Below are positions 36,655 through 45,433 of a stretch of 64,000 nt of DNA, one piece after another; position 1 is the stretch's first letter; the number at the start of each line of letters is the position of its first letter. Origin of the DNA: Nitrosomonas sp. (GTDB lineage: Bacteria > Pseudomonadota > Gammaproteobacteria > Burkholderiales > Nitrosomonadaceae); the NCBI GenBank assembly GCA_020446045.1, contig JAGRFM010000052.1, positions 1-64,000 of the forward strand, written 5' to 3'. A program made the translations under genes and the position numbers. Below the pieces are notes generated by a model. That model made no database searches and was not told the origin of the DNA. It saw only the letters and a list, made by a program, of their open reading frames with translations.

Positions 36655-37535
36655 TCCTCAATTTCTTCCTGTTGTCGCTGCATTGATCGGCGTAGCATTT
36701 CTTCGTAATCACCCCGCAAAAACTGCGTGCCGCGATAATCCAGTAATTTGTACCGGCCTTCCGATTCGGGTGTTGTATCAAAACGCAGACTGCCAATACG
36801 CGTCTTGTCACTTAATTTTTCACTATCCGCCAAAGGTAAATGCACCTCATGCTGACGACGGTAATCCAGGCGATAAATCCGCTCTTTTTTTAATGTGTTA
36901 TCGAAAAATATTTTATACTTCAACGAAGTTTCATGTAGATAAGTGACTTCTTCCGGTATACGACTCAATATAATATCGATATCCAGGACAACGTAGCCAC
37001 GATCCAGATCTTTTCTCGAATGGCGGTCCGGGGATATATAGAAGTCGCCCGACAAAAGAATGGCCTGGTTTTTTTTACGGATCAGAAAAAACCTGCCTAC
37101 ACCCTCTGCGATAAAAAACTCCGAGGATATAGGATCGATGTACGTTGAAAAAGTGAAAAATCCGCGTACAAAAACCTCCTTGCGCAGCAATTCTTCACGC
37201 AACGTCCCTAACCCATAACGGTCTTTAATCTGTTGCCAATTGGCTTCTCCCAAAAGACGCAGAAAAACATCGTCTATCTGATGATTAAACCACTGTGTCT
37301 TTTCTATCAAGTGCATTGCACTGTTTTCATGCGGCACCTGAAAATCGAAAGTCTGAGTATAGGCTTCTGTCTGATTAACACGGGCCATTTGAATCGGCAC
37401 GACCTGGAACAGGGATGCACATCCCGACAGGATGATGCAAATAGGCATAAGGAATAAGTAACGGTTTATCAATTTCAATTCGGATAAATTAAAGCTGACG
37501 AATCGCTTTTTGCAGAAGATAAGCTTTTTATTCAT
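36651..37535 (-). CDS. Putative lipoprotein of unknown function, operon partner of the zinc-ribbon protein
   Basis: A 294-residue protein with a long basic N-terminal region, then a hydrophobic stretch and lipobox ILSGCAS (Cys at about residue 39). A shorter start at Met30 would give a more normal signal peptide length but lacks a visible ribosome binding site. The body is rich in beta-type segments and charged residues (DRYGLGTLREELLRKEVFVRG, DRGYVVLDIDIILSR). No domain is recognised. The product is probably a periplasmic or outer-membrane lipoprotein. Upstream (37539 on) lies an inverted-repeat fragment. Confidence 0.75.
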   Translation of the reverse strand: MNKKLIFCKKRFVSFNLSELKLINRYLFLMPICIILSGCASLFQVVPIQMARVNQTEAYTQTFDFQVPHENSAMHLIEKTQWFNHQIDDVFLRLLGEANWQQIKDRYGLGTLREELLRKEVFVRGFFTFSTYIDPISSEFFIAEGVGRFFLIRKKNQAILLSGDFYISPDRHSRKDLDRGYVVLDIDIILSRIPEEVTYLHETSLKYKIFFDNTLKKERIYRLDYRRQHEVHLPLADSEKLSDKTRIGSLRFDTTPESEGRYKLLDYRGTQFLRGDYEEMLRRSMQRQQEEIEE

Positions 37536-37538
37536 ATT

Positions 37539-37566
37539 ATCCTAAAAACCTCAGTTAACCGTTACT
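37539..37566. repeat. Partial copy of the AACCTAAAA inverted-repeat element
   Basis: ATCCTAAAAACCTCAGTTAACCGTTAC matches the left end of the 5794-6033 copy (AACCTAAAAACCGCAGTTGACCGTTTG). The rest is absent. It lies just upstream of the lipoprotein gene. Confidence 0.6.
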
Positions 37567-37702
37567 GAAATTCAAATCTCAGCGGCCTGAAGAAAAAATA
37601 ACCCATCCCACTATTATGATATTAACAATGGCCGACAAAGTCGATAACCTCATGTCAAAGTCTTGCTGATATTTTCTATGGCATTGAAAATGCTTTTCTT
37701 TC

Positions 37703-38485
37703 TCACAAAATGCCTGCCATCAACCCAATTGCGACAACCGCTAACAGTATTGAGACCATGATTCTAATAAAGCGAATGGTCACTTTTTTAAGCAGTTTTG
37801 ATCCGCAATAAGCACCGGTAAACGCCGATAATGTTGCAGCAACGATCAGCGGCCATTCCAGTTGTTTCTGGTACGTTGATATATCCAACCCGTAAACCGC
37901 TATGCGCGCGAGATCCACCATAATCGCAACGACGATGCCTGTTGCAATAAACGCTTCTTTGGTTAAACCGGCTTTCAGTAAAAACATGCTTCGAAACGCA
38001 CCCTGATGTCCGGACAAACCACCAAAAAAACCACTGATCACACCACCCAACGGCAAAAAATTTAGACTAAACGCGAGTTTAGCAAAACGTGGGATCAATT
38101 CCATGATGACAAAGCATAGCATCAATGAGCCGATAACCAGTTTAATCGGCAGGACTTCATAAGTGTTTGCAAACAGTTGGTATTCATAGAGTGCGTAGGT
38201 TCTGCTGATTTGACTGAGCCAAATCAATACAGCAGCACCCGCAAATGAAGCCAAAATAGCCGGCAAGCCAAAGCGGAAAAGAATATTGATGTCCGCATTT
38301 CTTCCAAGTAAAGCAATCTTAAAACCATTGTTTGCCAGATGAACCATCGCAGTCATGGCAATTGCCGTTTCCAGCGGAAAAAAAATGGCAATCACCGGCA
38401 TTAACAGCGTGCCCAGGCCGAAACCGGAAAAAAACGTCAGTGCAGAAGCTGTCATGGCAACCAGACAGACAATAATGAAATCCAT
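37703..38485 (-). CDS. TauE/SafE family membrane permease (sulfite exporter type)
   Basis: A 260-residue membrane protein with about eight helices and the family pattern GFGLGTLLMPVIAIFFPLETAIAMTA near the N-terminus and a repeated GGVISGFFGGLSGHQGAFRS motif in the middle. TauE/SafE proteins export sulfite or sulfo-organic anions; the substrate is unknown here. It follows an HxlR regulator gene in the same direction, 36 bp apart, which may control it. Confidence 0.88.
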   Translation of the reverse strand: MDFIIVCLVAMTASALTFFSGFGLGTLLMPVIAIFFPLETAIAMTAMVHLANNGFKIALLGRNADINILFRFGLPAILASFAGAAVLIWLSQISRTYALYEYQLFANTYEVLPIKLVIGSLMLCFVIMELIPRFAKLAFSLNFLPLGGVISGFFGGLSGHQGAFRSMFLLKAGLTKEAFIATGIVVAIMVDLARIAVYGLDISTYQKQLEWPLIVAATLSAFTGAYCGSKLLKKVTIRFIRIMVSILLAVVAIGLMAGIL

Positions 38486-38521
38486 AAACCAGCTACTACA
38501 TGCAGATTGATAAAACGGGCA

Positions 38522-38902
38522 TCAGGGTGTGTTAAACGAAATCTTGATTTTACGCTCAGTATCGATGATATATTTTTCTCCCCAATTAATCACTTCCTTG
38601 AGTACAGGGCCTAGCGCATGACCCTTGTCCGTTAACTCATAGGAATATCGCACCGGATGCTGCTGATATGGATTTTTTTTCAGAATATCATGCGTAACCA
38701 AACGTTTTAAACGTTCCGCGAGAATATTGGTCGGAATACTTTCAGGCGACGCCTGAAATTCGCTATAAGTTTTTTTGCCGGCAAATGCATCCCGTATAAT
38801 CAACAATGTCCATTTGTCGCCTAGAATGTCCAATACATTTGAAATGGCACAGAAGGAACGCATATTATCGATTTTGATTGATTTTTCGTTTGAGTTTTTC
38901 AC
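38522..38902 (-). CDS. HxlR family winged-helix regulator
   Basis: A 126-residue HxlR-type transcription factor with the signature ISNVLDILGDKWTLLIIRD, the recognition segment IPTNILAERLKRLV and YELTDKGHALGPVL. A Cys sits just before the signature (FCAISNVLD), where many HxlR proteins sense oxidants or electrophiles; sensing here is inferred. It probably regulates the downstream TauE-type gene. Confidence 0.92.
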   Translation of the reverse strand: MKNSNEKSIKIDNMRSFCAISNVLDILGDKWTLLIIRDAFAGKKTYSEFQASPESIPTNILAERLKRLVTHDILKKNPYQQHPVRYSYELTDKGHALGPVLKEVINWGEKYIIDTERKIKISFNTP

Positions 38903-39036
38903 AGCTTCAGTAATCGAATATCAGCACCAAGACTTGTGATTTTAAAGTAACCAACTAAAACTGTGCAAAAAAGATCGGAATTAATCAATAATCGCATCAA
39001 ACTTCCTTACAATTCCGGCAAATTATTTTATGATTG

Positions 39037-41895
39037 ATGCCGTATATTTCAAGCAAGCAAAAAACAATTCGGCAAATGTATACACAACCTTATTTTTTAT
39101 CCCGTTATAACAAATTGATCGCATCAATCCCCACAATTTTAGTGGGTATCGCGTTGCTTGCTTTAGGAATAGTCGTTGACTATCTCAATACCAGTCAACA
39201 AGAAAAAGAATTGCGTGATATCGTAAACGACCAACTCAGCACAATTCGCGCTAAACTTGAGGGCAATATCAACAGCAACATCCACTTGGTTCAAGGGTTA
39301 ACCGCGGTTATTGCCGAAGAACCCAAGCTCACTCAGGAACGCTTTGCAAGTATAACGAGACATTTGTTTCAACGACATTCAAAACTGAGTAGTATTGGTG
39401 CAGCACCTGATTTAGTCATTCGATATGTATATCCCGTTGAAGGCAATGAAGCGGTGATTGGGTTGGACTATCGCAAACTAACTGATCAGTATGAAGCCAT
39501 AAAAAGCGCAATTAAAACGGGCGAGCATATTCTGATAGGACCCATCAACCTGGTACAGGGTGGTCAAGGATTTATTGTCAGGCTACCGGTCTATACCGAT
39601 CTCCACAAAGAAAATGAAGATCGTTTTTGGGGCATGGTATCTGCGGTTATCGATATGGATAAACTTTATCAGGATAGCGGACTGTACGGTAAAGAATTAA
39701 AAATTGATATCGCCATTCGTGGCAAAGATGCATTAGGGAAGCACGGCGAAATTTTTTTCGGACCGGAAAAAATTTTTACCTCCAACCCGGAGGTTATGAA
39801 TGTGACATTGCCTTATGGCTCATGGCAACTCGCGGCAATACCCAAAGGGGGCTGGGCGAAAAACTCAGAAGAGGTTCTGCTGTTTCGGGCCGTCCTGATT
39901 TTCATTGGTTTGCTCATCCTGTTGCCGTTTATTGTGCTGAGCAATACACAAAAGAAAAAACAAGACTCCGATACGCGTTTGCGCGGTTTGTTTGAACTTT
40001 CACCGATCGGAATCGCATTAAATGATTATGAAACAGGCGAATTCATTGAAATTAATAATGCCCTGCTGGCACCGACCGGATATACGCATGAAGAATTTCT
40101 AAAACTAAGCTACTGGGATGTTACGCCAATTGAATTTTTCGACGATGAAGCAATGCAGCTGGAATGCTTGGAACGGATAGGGCGATACGGCCCTTATGAA
40201 AAGGAATATATTCGTAAGAATGGAGAACGCTATCCCGTACTTCTAAGAGGCATGCTCATGCATGACATGACTGGAAGAAAATTAATCTGGTCAATGATAG
40301 AAGATATTTCCAAGCGCAAACATTATGAAACAGCATTGAAAGAATCCCAGAAAAAATATCAGCGACTGGTTGAAAATATTGGTGATAATTTTGTCATTTA
40401 CAGCCACCGTGTTCAAACTGGAGAAGTTTTGTATGTCAGTAATGGTTTTGAAACCGTATTTGGGATCTCCAAAGAAGAAATACTGAGCAAAAACTGGGCT
40501 GAAGTGATCCATTGGAATCCGGAAAGTCTTGAATTGGCACAACGGTATGTTACAGGGATGGCTGCCAAGGAAATTGAATTTATACAGTTTGAAATACATT
40601 TTACACATCCTGATGGCGCACAACGAACAATACACGTTTCTTCTCATCCTGCCATTGACGAATCCGGCAAAGTCATGGCAATTGAAGGGATTGTCGAGGA
40701 TATCACCGAACGCAAACAAATTGAAAGCGAATTGGTAACCGCACGAAATGAAGCCGAGCGGGCTAACAAAGCCAAATCAGAATTCCTGTCCAACATGAGC
40801 CATGAATTACGCACGCCAATGAATGCGATTCTTGGCTTTAGCCAGTTAATGCAATTGGACAATCAACTATCGTCCCGAAATAAAGGCTATGCGGATGAAA
40901 TTGTAAAAGCCGGGGAACATCTGCTTGAACTCATCAATGACATTCTGGATCTGGCCAAAATCGAGTCAGGCCGCATTGACATGAGCTTAGAACCGGTCAT
41001 CATAGGCCCGGTTATTGAAGAAAGCCTGGATCTCATGGCTGCCATAGCGAAAAAAAACGACATACAAATACTTAGCTATGGCGCCATCGATGCCACGGTC
41101 ATTGCGGACCGCGTACGTCTCAAACAAATTATTCTTAATCTCTTATCGAATGCGATTAAATACAATCGCAAGGACGGTAACGTTAAAATCAACATTACAT
41201 CGATAGATAAAAAATACGTAAAGATTGCCTTTACCGATACCGGAACCGGAATTCCTGAAGCAATGCAACAAGACTTGTTTCAACCCTTCAACCGTCTGGA
41301 AGCCAACAAAAAAGCCATTGAAGGAACAGGAATCGGCCTGGCGCTAACCAAACGTTTGATTGAGCAAATGAACGGCACCATCAGCGTAGTCAGTAAAGTG
41401 GACATTGGCAGCACATTTACCATTACGTTACCGTTGAGTCCAGTTGCGTTGCAAGAAACACTGGATAACAATCAAGCTGAAGTTGACATGCAGCCCCAAG
41501 AACTGTCAGGAACGGTTAAACCCACGATACTGTGTATTGAAGACAATCCGGCAAATCTCACCCTGATTGCACAGATACTCAAACAACGGCCAGTGAATTT
41601 TATTAGTGCGCACATTCCTACACTGGGTATCGAGCTGGCTCAGACACATCACCCGGATGTAATTCTGCTCGATATCAACATGCCCAATATGGATGGATAC
41701 CAGGTTTTAAGTATTCTCAAGCAGGATCCTGAATTGAAGGCTACTCCAGTCATCGCAGTTACCGCTAAAGCAACACAAAATGAAATCGAACAAGGATTAG
41801 CGGCCGGATTTAACGATTATGTAACCAAGCCGCTGGATGTTAAACACTTTTTGAAGTGCATCGATCATTATCTGACGAATGTGGAGCACCTCTAA
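39037..41895 (+). CDS. CHASE-PAS-PAS hybrid histidine kinase with C-terminal receiver
   Basis: A 952-residue membrane sensor. Transmembrane helix 1 (about 30-50) and helix 2 (about 285-305) enclose a periplasmic CHASE domain (residues about 80-270). Two PAS/PAC domains follow (about 315-430 and 440-565), then HisKA with the H-box SNMSHELRTPMNAI (His about 589), a HATPase domain (N-box NLLSNAIKYN, EGTGIGLAL) and a receiver with LLDINMPNMDGY (Asp about 879). The ATG at 39037 is used; TTG at 39034 or Met16 are alternatives. No response regulator gene is adjacent. Confidence 0.92.
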   Translation: MPYISSKQKTIRQMYTQPYFLSRYNKLIASIPTILVGIALLALGIVVDYLNTSQQEKELRDIVNDQLSTIRAKLEGNINSNIHLVQGLTAVIAEEPKLTQERFASITRHLFQRHSKLSSIGAAPDLVIRYVYPVEGNEAVIGLDYRKLTDQYEAIKSAIKTGEHILIGPINLVQGGQGFIVRLPVYTDLHKENEDRFWGMVSAVIDMDKLYQDSGLYGKELKIDIAIRGKDALGKHGEIFFGPEKIFTSNPEVMNVTLPYGSWQLAAIPKGGWAKNSEEVLLFRAVLIFIGLLILLPFIVLSNTQKKKQDSDTRLRGLFELSPIGIALNDYETGEFIEINNALLAPTGYTHEEFLKLSYWDVTPIEFFDDEAMQLECLERIGRYGPYEKEYIRKNGERYPVLLRGMLMHDMTGRKLIWSMIEDISKRKHYETALKESQKKYQRLVENIGDNFVIYSHRVQTGEVLYVSNGFETVFGISKEEILSKNWAEVIHWNPESLELAQRYVTGMAAKEIEFIQFEIHFTHPDGAQRTIHVSSHPAIDESGKVMAIEGIVEDITERKQIESELVTARNEAERANKAKSEFLSNMSHELRTPMNAILGFSQLMQLDNQLSSRNKGYADEIVKAGEHLLELINDILDLAKIESGRIDMSLEPVIIGPVIEESLDLMAAIAKKNDIQILSYGAIDATVIADRVRLKQIILNLLSNAIKYNRKDGNVKINITSIDKKYVKIAFTDTGTGIPEAMQQDLFQPFNRLEANKKAIEGTGIGLALTKRLIEQMNGTISVVSKVDIGSTFTITLPLSPVALQETLDNNQAEVDMQPQELSGTVKPTILCIEDNPANLTLIAQILKQRPVNFISAHIPTLGIELAQTHHPDVILLDINMPNMDGYQVLSILKQDPELKATPVIAVTAKATQNEIEQGLAAGFNDYVTKPLDVKHFLKCIDHYLTNVEHL

Positions 41896-41972
41896 CAATG
41901 CAGTATTGTTATAAAAAGGGATAAGCAAACAATCTGCTAAGCAGATGCCCGCAAGACAACACCCAGGTCAAT

Positions 41973-42004
41973 ATCCAGCAATCAACTAATCCAGCAATCA
42001 ACTA
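41973..42004 (+). repeat. 16-bp perfect tandem duplication
   Basis: ATCCAGCAATCAACTA occurs twice in tandem (41973-41988, 41989-42004), just beyond the 3' end of the CarS-like gene, which is on the opposite strand. This is probably a recent slippage duplication with no clear role. Confidence 0.85.
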
Positions 42005-42008
42005 ACGA

Positions 42009-42494
42009 TCAATAAGGTTTTCTACGCACCCCAAGCCAATAAAATAACCGGGAAAGTCCGACATCCAGTATAAAAAATATGCACACTAGCATCAGAATAT
42101 CCGTCGTTGATAATTGAAACAAATGCATCACCAGCAATGCCGGCAGCAAAGATTCAGGCACTTGATCCAGTAACGGAGCCCGGGCGCTTGAACGAAAACC
42201 CAACCGCCTCTTAAAAAAACTCGATATGAGATCACCTGACATTGCGCCCATTGCAATTAACAAGCCTGTTGCCAAATCATATCCCACCAGTAAGGCTGAT
42301 ACGCCTGTTGCGATTAGAGAACTGAAAAAGCCACGCCATGTTTTAGCCTCTCCAAACAGTCTTTGTTGGTCAGCAAACCGATAACCGAAATCGATCGGGC
42401 AAGACAGCGTAGTGCGCATGAGATAACGCGCCAATATGGGTGAACCATTGGCAATAAGAATCAAAAAAAGAAGTGATAGGAAATGCCATACCAT
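42009..42494 (-). CDS. CDP-archaeol synthase (CarS)-like membrane protein
   Basis: A 161-residue membrane protein of the CarS/CdsA-like group: NGSPILARY at the start, CPIDFGYRFADQQRLFGEAKTWRGF, GDLISSFFKRRLG and the LLDQVPES segment, all in the order seen in CDP-alcohol lipid nucleotidyltransferases. In archaea CarS activates archaeal lipid precursors with CTP; bacterial homologues of this length exist and their role is not established. It converges with the histidine kinase gene. Confidence 0.85.
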   Translation of the reverse strand: MVWHFLSLLFLILIANGSPILARYLMRTTLSCPIDFGYRFADQQRLFGEAKTWRGFFSSLIATGVSALLVGYDLATGLLIAMGAMSGDLISSFFKRRLGFRSSARAPLLDQVPESLLPALLVMHLFQLSTTDILMLVCIFFILDVGLSRLFYWLGVRRKPY

Positions 42495-42584
42495 TGAAAT
42501 ATTCTACTGTTAAAGTGCTCCTTCACAACACATTATTTGATTGACATAAAACATCAATGGGCTATAAGCGTCATAGTGTTGTTT

Positions 42585-42675
42585 ACCATTCAGGTTAAGG
42601 AATTTTCCTGAAATTTATATTTTTATTCATCAAATTTGTACTTTTTTGTAACGGTTAACTGAGATTTTTAGGTTT
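42585..42675. repeat. Truncated copy of the AACCTAAAA inverted-repeat element
   Basis: It carries ACCATTCAGGTTAAGGAATTTTCCTGAAAT and the right end AACGGTTAACTGAGATTTTTAGGTTT, in the same orientation as the 47466-47595 copy. The left end is replaced by unrelated sequence. Confidence 0.75.
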
Positions 42676-42749
42676 AAATCAATATATTGAATATGTGTTT
42701 TTTTTCACGCCGGGTTTGAAATACATCCTGTATAGTGCTTCTGCTCTAG

Positions 42750-42882
42750 TGCTATTTCAATATGATATTGCCGGGTTCAGTGAGTTTGTCAGTGTGCATG
42801 GCAAGGCGTGCCTTGCAGGGAATAGTTGTTCTATTACCAAAAGGCACAACGCTGTACCTGACAATATCATATTGAAATAGCA
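42750..42882. repeat. 133-bp MITE-like element with perfect 21-bp inverted ends flanked by CTAG
   Basis: TGCTATTTCAATATGATATTG (42750-42770) is exactly complementary to CAATATCATATTGAAATAGCA (42862-42882). CTAG lies directly outside on both sides (42746-42749 and 42883-42886), consistent with a 4-bp target duplication of the YTAR type used by IS5-group transposases, although CTAG is palindromic and could be part of the repeat. The centre includes the hairpin GCAAGGC-GT-GCCTTGC. There is no coding capacity. Confidence 0.8.
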
Positions 42883-43052
42883 CTAGTATTAGCATGAACG
42901 ATTACTTAAAAGCGGATGTTAGTAACACGGCATGAGACTAAAAGCAAGCGATATAAACCGAATTAAAAAAATTATTGTATAATCTAAGGTTAGGTTTTAT
43001 TAGCACGTAAACTGTTTCTTACCCATTAAAAATTGAATAGGAGCATTAACAT

Positions 43053-43478
43053 ATGCCGCAAGATCTGCAGAGGAGCGATATTACTCCTTATGAACCAAAA
43101 GCAGGCGAAGAATATATGAGTTCTGGACAACTCGCACATTTTCGCAAGATTTTGGAGGGTATGAAAATTGAATTGAGTCAGGACATTGACCGGGCAGTTC
43201 ATACGATGCAGGATGAAGCAACCGTGTTTGCCGACCCCAATGATCGTGCCAGCCAAGAATCCGACATGACACTGGAATTACGCAACCGGGACCGTGAACG
43301 CAAATTGATCAAGAAAATTGATGAGATCATTGCAAAAATTGATTCGGGTGATTATGGTTATTGTGAAAGTTGCGGCATTGAAATCGGACTGAAACGACTT
43401 GAAGCAAGACCAACAGCCACACTTTGCATCGATTGCAAAACGCTGGATGAAATTCGTGAGAAGCAAATGGCCAAATAA
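43053..43478 (+). CDS. dksA: RNA polymerase-binding transcription factor DksA
   Basis: A 141-residue DksA. The coiled-coil tip carries DPNDRA (Asp61, Asp64), matching the DxxDxA motif that enters the polymerase secondary channel. The zinc finger has Cys104, Cys107, Cys125 and Cys128. It acts with ppGpp in the stringent response. A ribosome binding site (AATAGGAG) and a downstream terminator make it a single-gene unit. Confidence 0.95.
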   Translation: MPQDLQRSDITPYEPKAGEEYMSSGQLAHFRKILEGMKIELSQDIDRAVHTMQDEATVFADPNDRASQESDMTLELRNRDRERKLIKKIDEIIAKIDSGDYGYCESCGIEIGLKRLEARPTATLCIDCKTLDEIREKQMAK

Positions 43479-43503
43479 CTAGCCGGCTTTTTTCCAGTTA
43501 CTC

Positions 43504-43530
43504 AAGCCAGTTTAATCAACTGGCTTTTTT
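43504..43530 (+). terminator. Intrinsic terminator of dksA
   Basis: AAGCCAGTT (43504-43512) pairs with AACTGGCTT (43518-43526) around a five-base loop and is followed by a T-run. Confidence 0.85.
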
Positions 43531-43566
43531 ATTTGAGAAAATCCTTACCGCCGCGCCAAACGATTA

Positions 43567-43596
43567 TCCTCAAAACCTCAGTTGGATGGTGTTTAG
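43567..43596. repeat. Partial copy of the AACCTAAAA inverted-repeat element
   Basis: TCCTCAAAACCTCAGTTGGATGGTGTTTAGG matches the left end of the 47466-47595 copy. Only this end is present, directly beyond the 3' end of the HAD hydrolase gene. Confidence 0.6.
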
Positions 43597-43598
43597 GA

Positions 43599-44384
43599 TT
43601 ATTTTACCAGCAGTTTTTCCAATACATCGACATCGACAAATTGCTGATCTTTCATTTCAGGACTGTCAGAAAGTACGGTAAAAGCCTGATCCGGCTCGCC
43701 CAGATCGGATAATACCGTCGCAGCACCGGAAAAATTCTGTTGAGCCGTGTAATGATTAACGGTGATCACAGTCGGAAGGCCGGCTGCAAGTGCTGCATTT
43801 AAACCATGTTCAGAATCCTCAATCGCAATGCACTGCGATGGCTTGAGCTGCAATTGACCAAGCACCCAATAGTAAATATCCGGCGCCGGCTTTTTCTGTG
43901 GAACAATATCGCCAGCACCTATCACATCGAAAAAATTCGATGCATGACTCCCTAACGTGGATTCAAGCAAATAGGTGACATTTTCCGGGGTGGTGGTGGT
44001 TGCGATCGCAACTCTCACGTTTCTGTCACGCAGCTCCCGGACTAATCGCTTAACACCTGGGCGCAGGGGTATTTCACCTTGTTCCATCAGCTGTTTAAAA
44101 TGTCTTGTTTTGGTTTTATGCAAACTGGCAATCCATTCATCCAGATCATTCCGTTTCAATTCATCAGGTTGATATTTCTCGATATAAAACCGAATGCGTT
44201 CTTTACCGCCGGTTACCTGGAGCAATTCGCCATACAGCGGAATATCCCAATTCCACGACAATTCGAATTCCTTAAAGGCGGCGTTAAATGCAGGGCGGTG
44301 ACCATCCCGTTCGGTATCGGCAAGCGTACCGTCCACATCGAACAGGACTGCTTTTAATGTATGCGTTGTGTCAGTATTATCCAT
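43599..44384 (-). CDS. CbbY-like HAD family phosphatase
   Basis: A 261-residue HAD hydrolase with LFDVDGTLADTE (motif I), ATTTTPENV and the later EDSEHGLNAALAAGLPTV (motif IV). The N-terminus (RDGHRPAFNAAFKEF) and length match CbbY, which in Calvin-cycle bacteria removes inhibitory sugar bisphosphates such as xylulose-1,5-bisphosphate. This would fit an autotroph, but the assignment to CbbY rather than a related beta-phosphoglucomutase-like enzyme is inferred. The start at 44384 is chosen because the frame upstream overlaps the preceding gene. Confidence 0.82.
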   Translation of the reverse strand: MDNTDTTHTLKAVLFDVDGTLADTERDGHRPAFNAAFKEFELSWNWDIPLYGELLQVTGGKERIRFYIEKYQPDELKRNDLDEWIASLHKTKTRHFKQLMEQGEIPLRPGVKRLVRELRDRNVRVAIATTTTPENVTYLLESTLGSHASNFFDVIGAGDIVPQKKPAPDIYYWVLGQLQLKPSQCIAIEDSEHGLNAALAAGLPTVITVNHYTAQQNFSGAATVLSDLGEPDQAFTVLSDSPEMKDQQFVDVDVLEKLLVK

Positions 44385-44400
44385 ATTATGTCTGCTATCG

Positions 44401-45426
44401 CTATAAATGTGCATGGCTTGCACGCTGAAGACGATCTGAAATAGCAAGCCAGTCAGGTTTGTTGGGGGGTGCTTCCATTAAAATATAACCCAATCCCAGC
44501 TGATCGCATTGATGAAGGACAGCGTACAACTGCCGACCATATTGAATGGGATCGGGCGGCATTAGAATATGCCGAATATTGGATACGCGAGGTAACAATA
44601 AATCCATGCCGGACCAGGTAATGACCGAAATTTTAAAGCCCTGTTCGACATATTGCAGCACCACTTCGCTTAGCTCTGCCTGAGAAAGCATCTTCAGCGG
44701 TGTCGATGGTGCATAGTGTACAGGTAGCGTCCCGGAAACACAAATGGCCGGTTCATGCTTTTGGATCAGTCTGACAGGACAATTCAGGGCGGCTTCAATG
44801 TCAGATACGGCAATACCGCCGGGTCTTAACACAGTAACCGTTTTTTGGCCAAAACTGACTATCGTGCTTTCCAATCCGACTTCACAAGCCCCGCCATCGA
44901 GTATCATATCAACCTCATCAGCCAATGCCGTTCGAACATGGACTGCTGAAGTAGGACTGATTTTGCCGTAAAGATTGGCCGAAGGTGCCGCCACGGCTTT
45001 ATTTGGGCCCAGCGCTTTTAATAACGCCAGTGCAACAGGATGCGCCGGAATTCGAATACCTACCGTTTCCTGCCCCCCCGTTACACAACCCGGAACATGC
45101 CGGCTTCTTTTGAGAATTAATGTCAAGGGTCCCGGCCAGAAACGTTTAGCAAGAACCCGGGCAGACTCGGGAATATCTAGAGCCCAATAATCGAGTTGCC
45201 CGATGTCACTGATATGCAAAATTAACGGGTGATCAGACGGACGCTGTTTGATGGCGTAGATTTTCCTTACAGCATCAGGATTGGTCGCATCTGCACCTAA
45301 ACCATAGACTGTTTCGGTTGGAAACGCCACAACGCCACCCTTCAATAAAATATCAGCAGCGGATTCAATTTGACTTTTCTGGTTCTGATTCAGTTGCACT
45401 GTACTGGGAAATGTAGGCTTGATCAT
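44401..45426 (-). CDS. L-threonylcarbamoyladenylate synthase (Sua5 type)
   Basis: A 341-residue protein with the YrdC/Sua5 core (AFPTETVYGLGADATN, IKQRPSDHPLILHI, SANLYGKISPTSA) followed by a C-terminal Sua5 domain. It makes threonylcarbamoyl-AMP for the t6A tRNA modification. The start at 45426 lies just after the stop of the upstream gene; the open frame extends into it. Confidence 0.92.
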   Translation of the reverse strand: MIKPTFPSTVQLNQNQKSQIESAADILLKGGVVAFPTETVYGLGADATNPDAVRKIYAIKQRPSDHPLILHISDIGQLDYWALDIPESARVLAKRFWPGPLTLILKRSRHVPGCVTGGQETVGIRIPAHPVALALLKALGPNKAVAAPSANLYGKISPTSAVHVRTALADEVDMILDGGACEVGLESTIVSFGQKTVTVLRPGGIAVSDIEAALNCPVRLIQKHEPAICVSGTLPVHYAPSTPLKMLSQAELSEVVLQYVEQGFKISVITWSGMDLLLPRVSNIRHILMPPDPIQYGRQLYAVLHQCDQLGLGYILMEAPPNKPDWLAISDRLQRASHAHL

Positions 45427-45433
45427 CTTTTCA

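Larger units (their letters stand above)
42495..43052. other. Intergenic region with two repeat elements and the dksA promoter
   Basis: This 558-bp gap has no credible gene. It contains the truncated inverted-repeat copy at 42585-42675, the 133-bp MITE-like element at 42750-42882 and, near 42978-42983, a TATAAT that probably serves as the -10 element for dksA. The -35 is not obvious. Confidence 0.6.

Noticed and set aside
41931..41945. Short perfect palindrome ATCTGC-TAA-GCAGAT after the histidine kinase gene
   Set aside because: Six-base stem without a T-run; too short to interpret.
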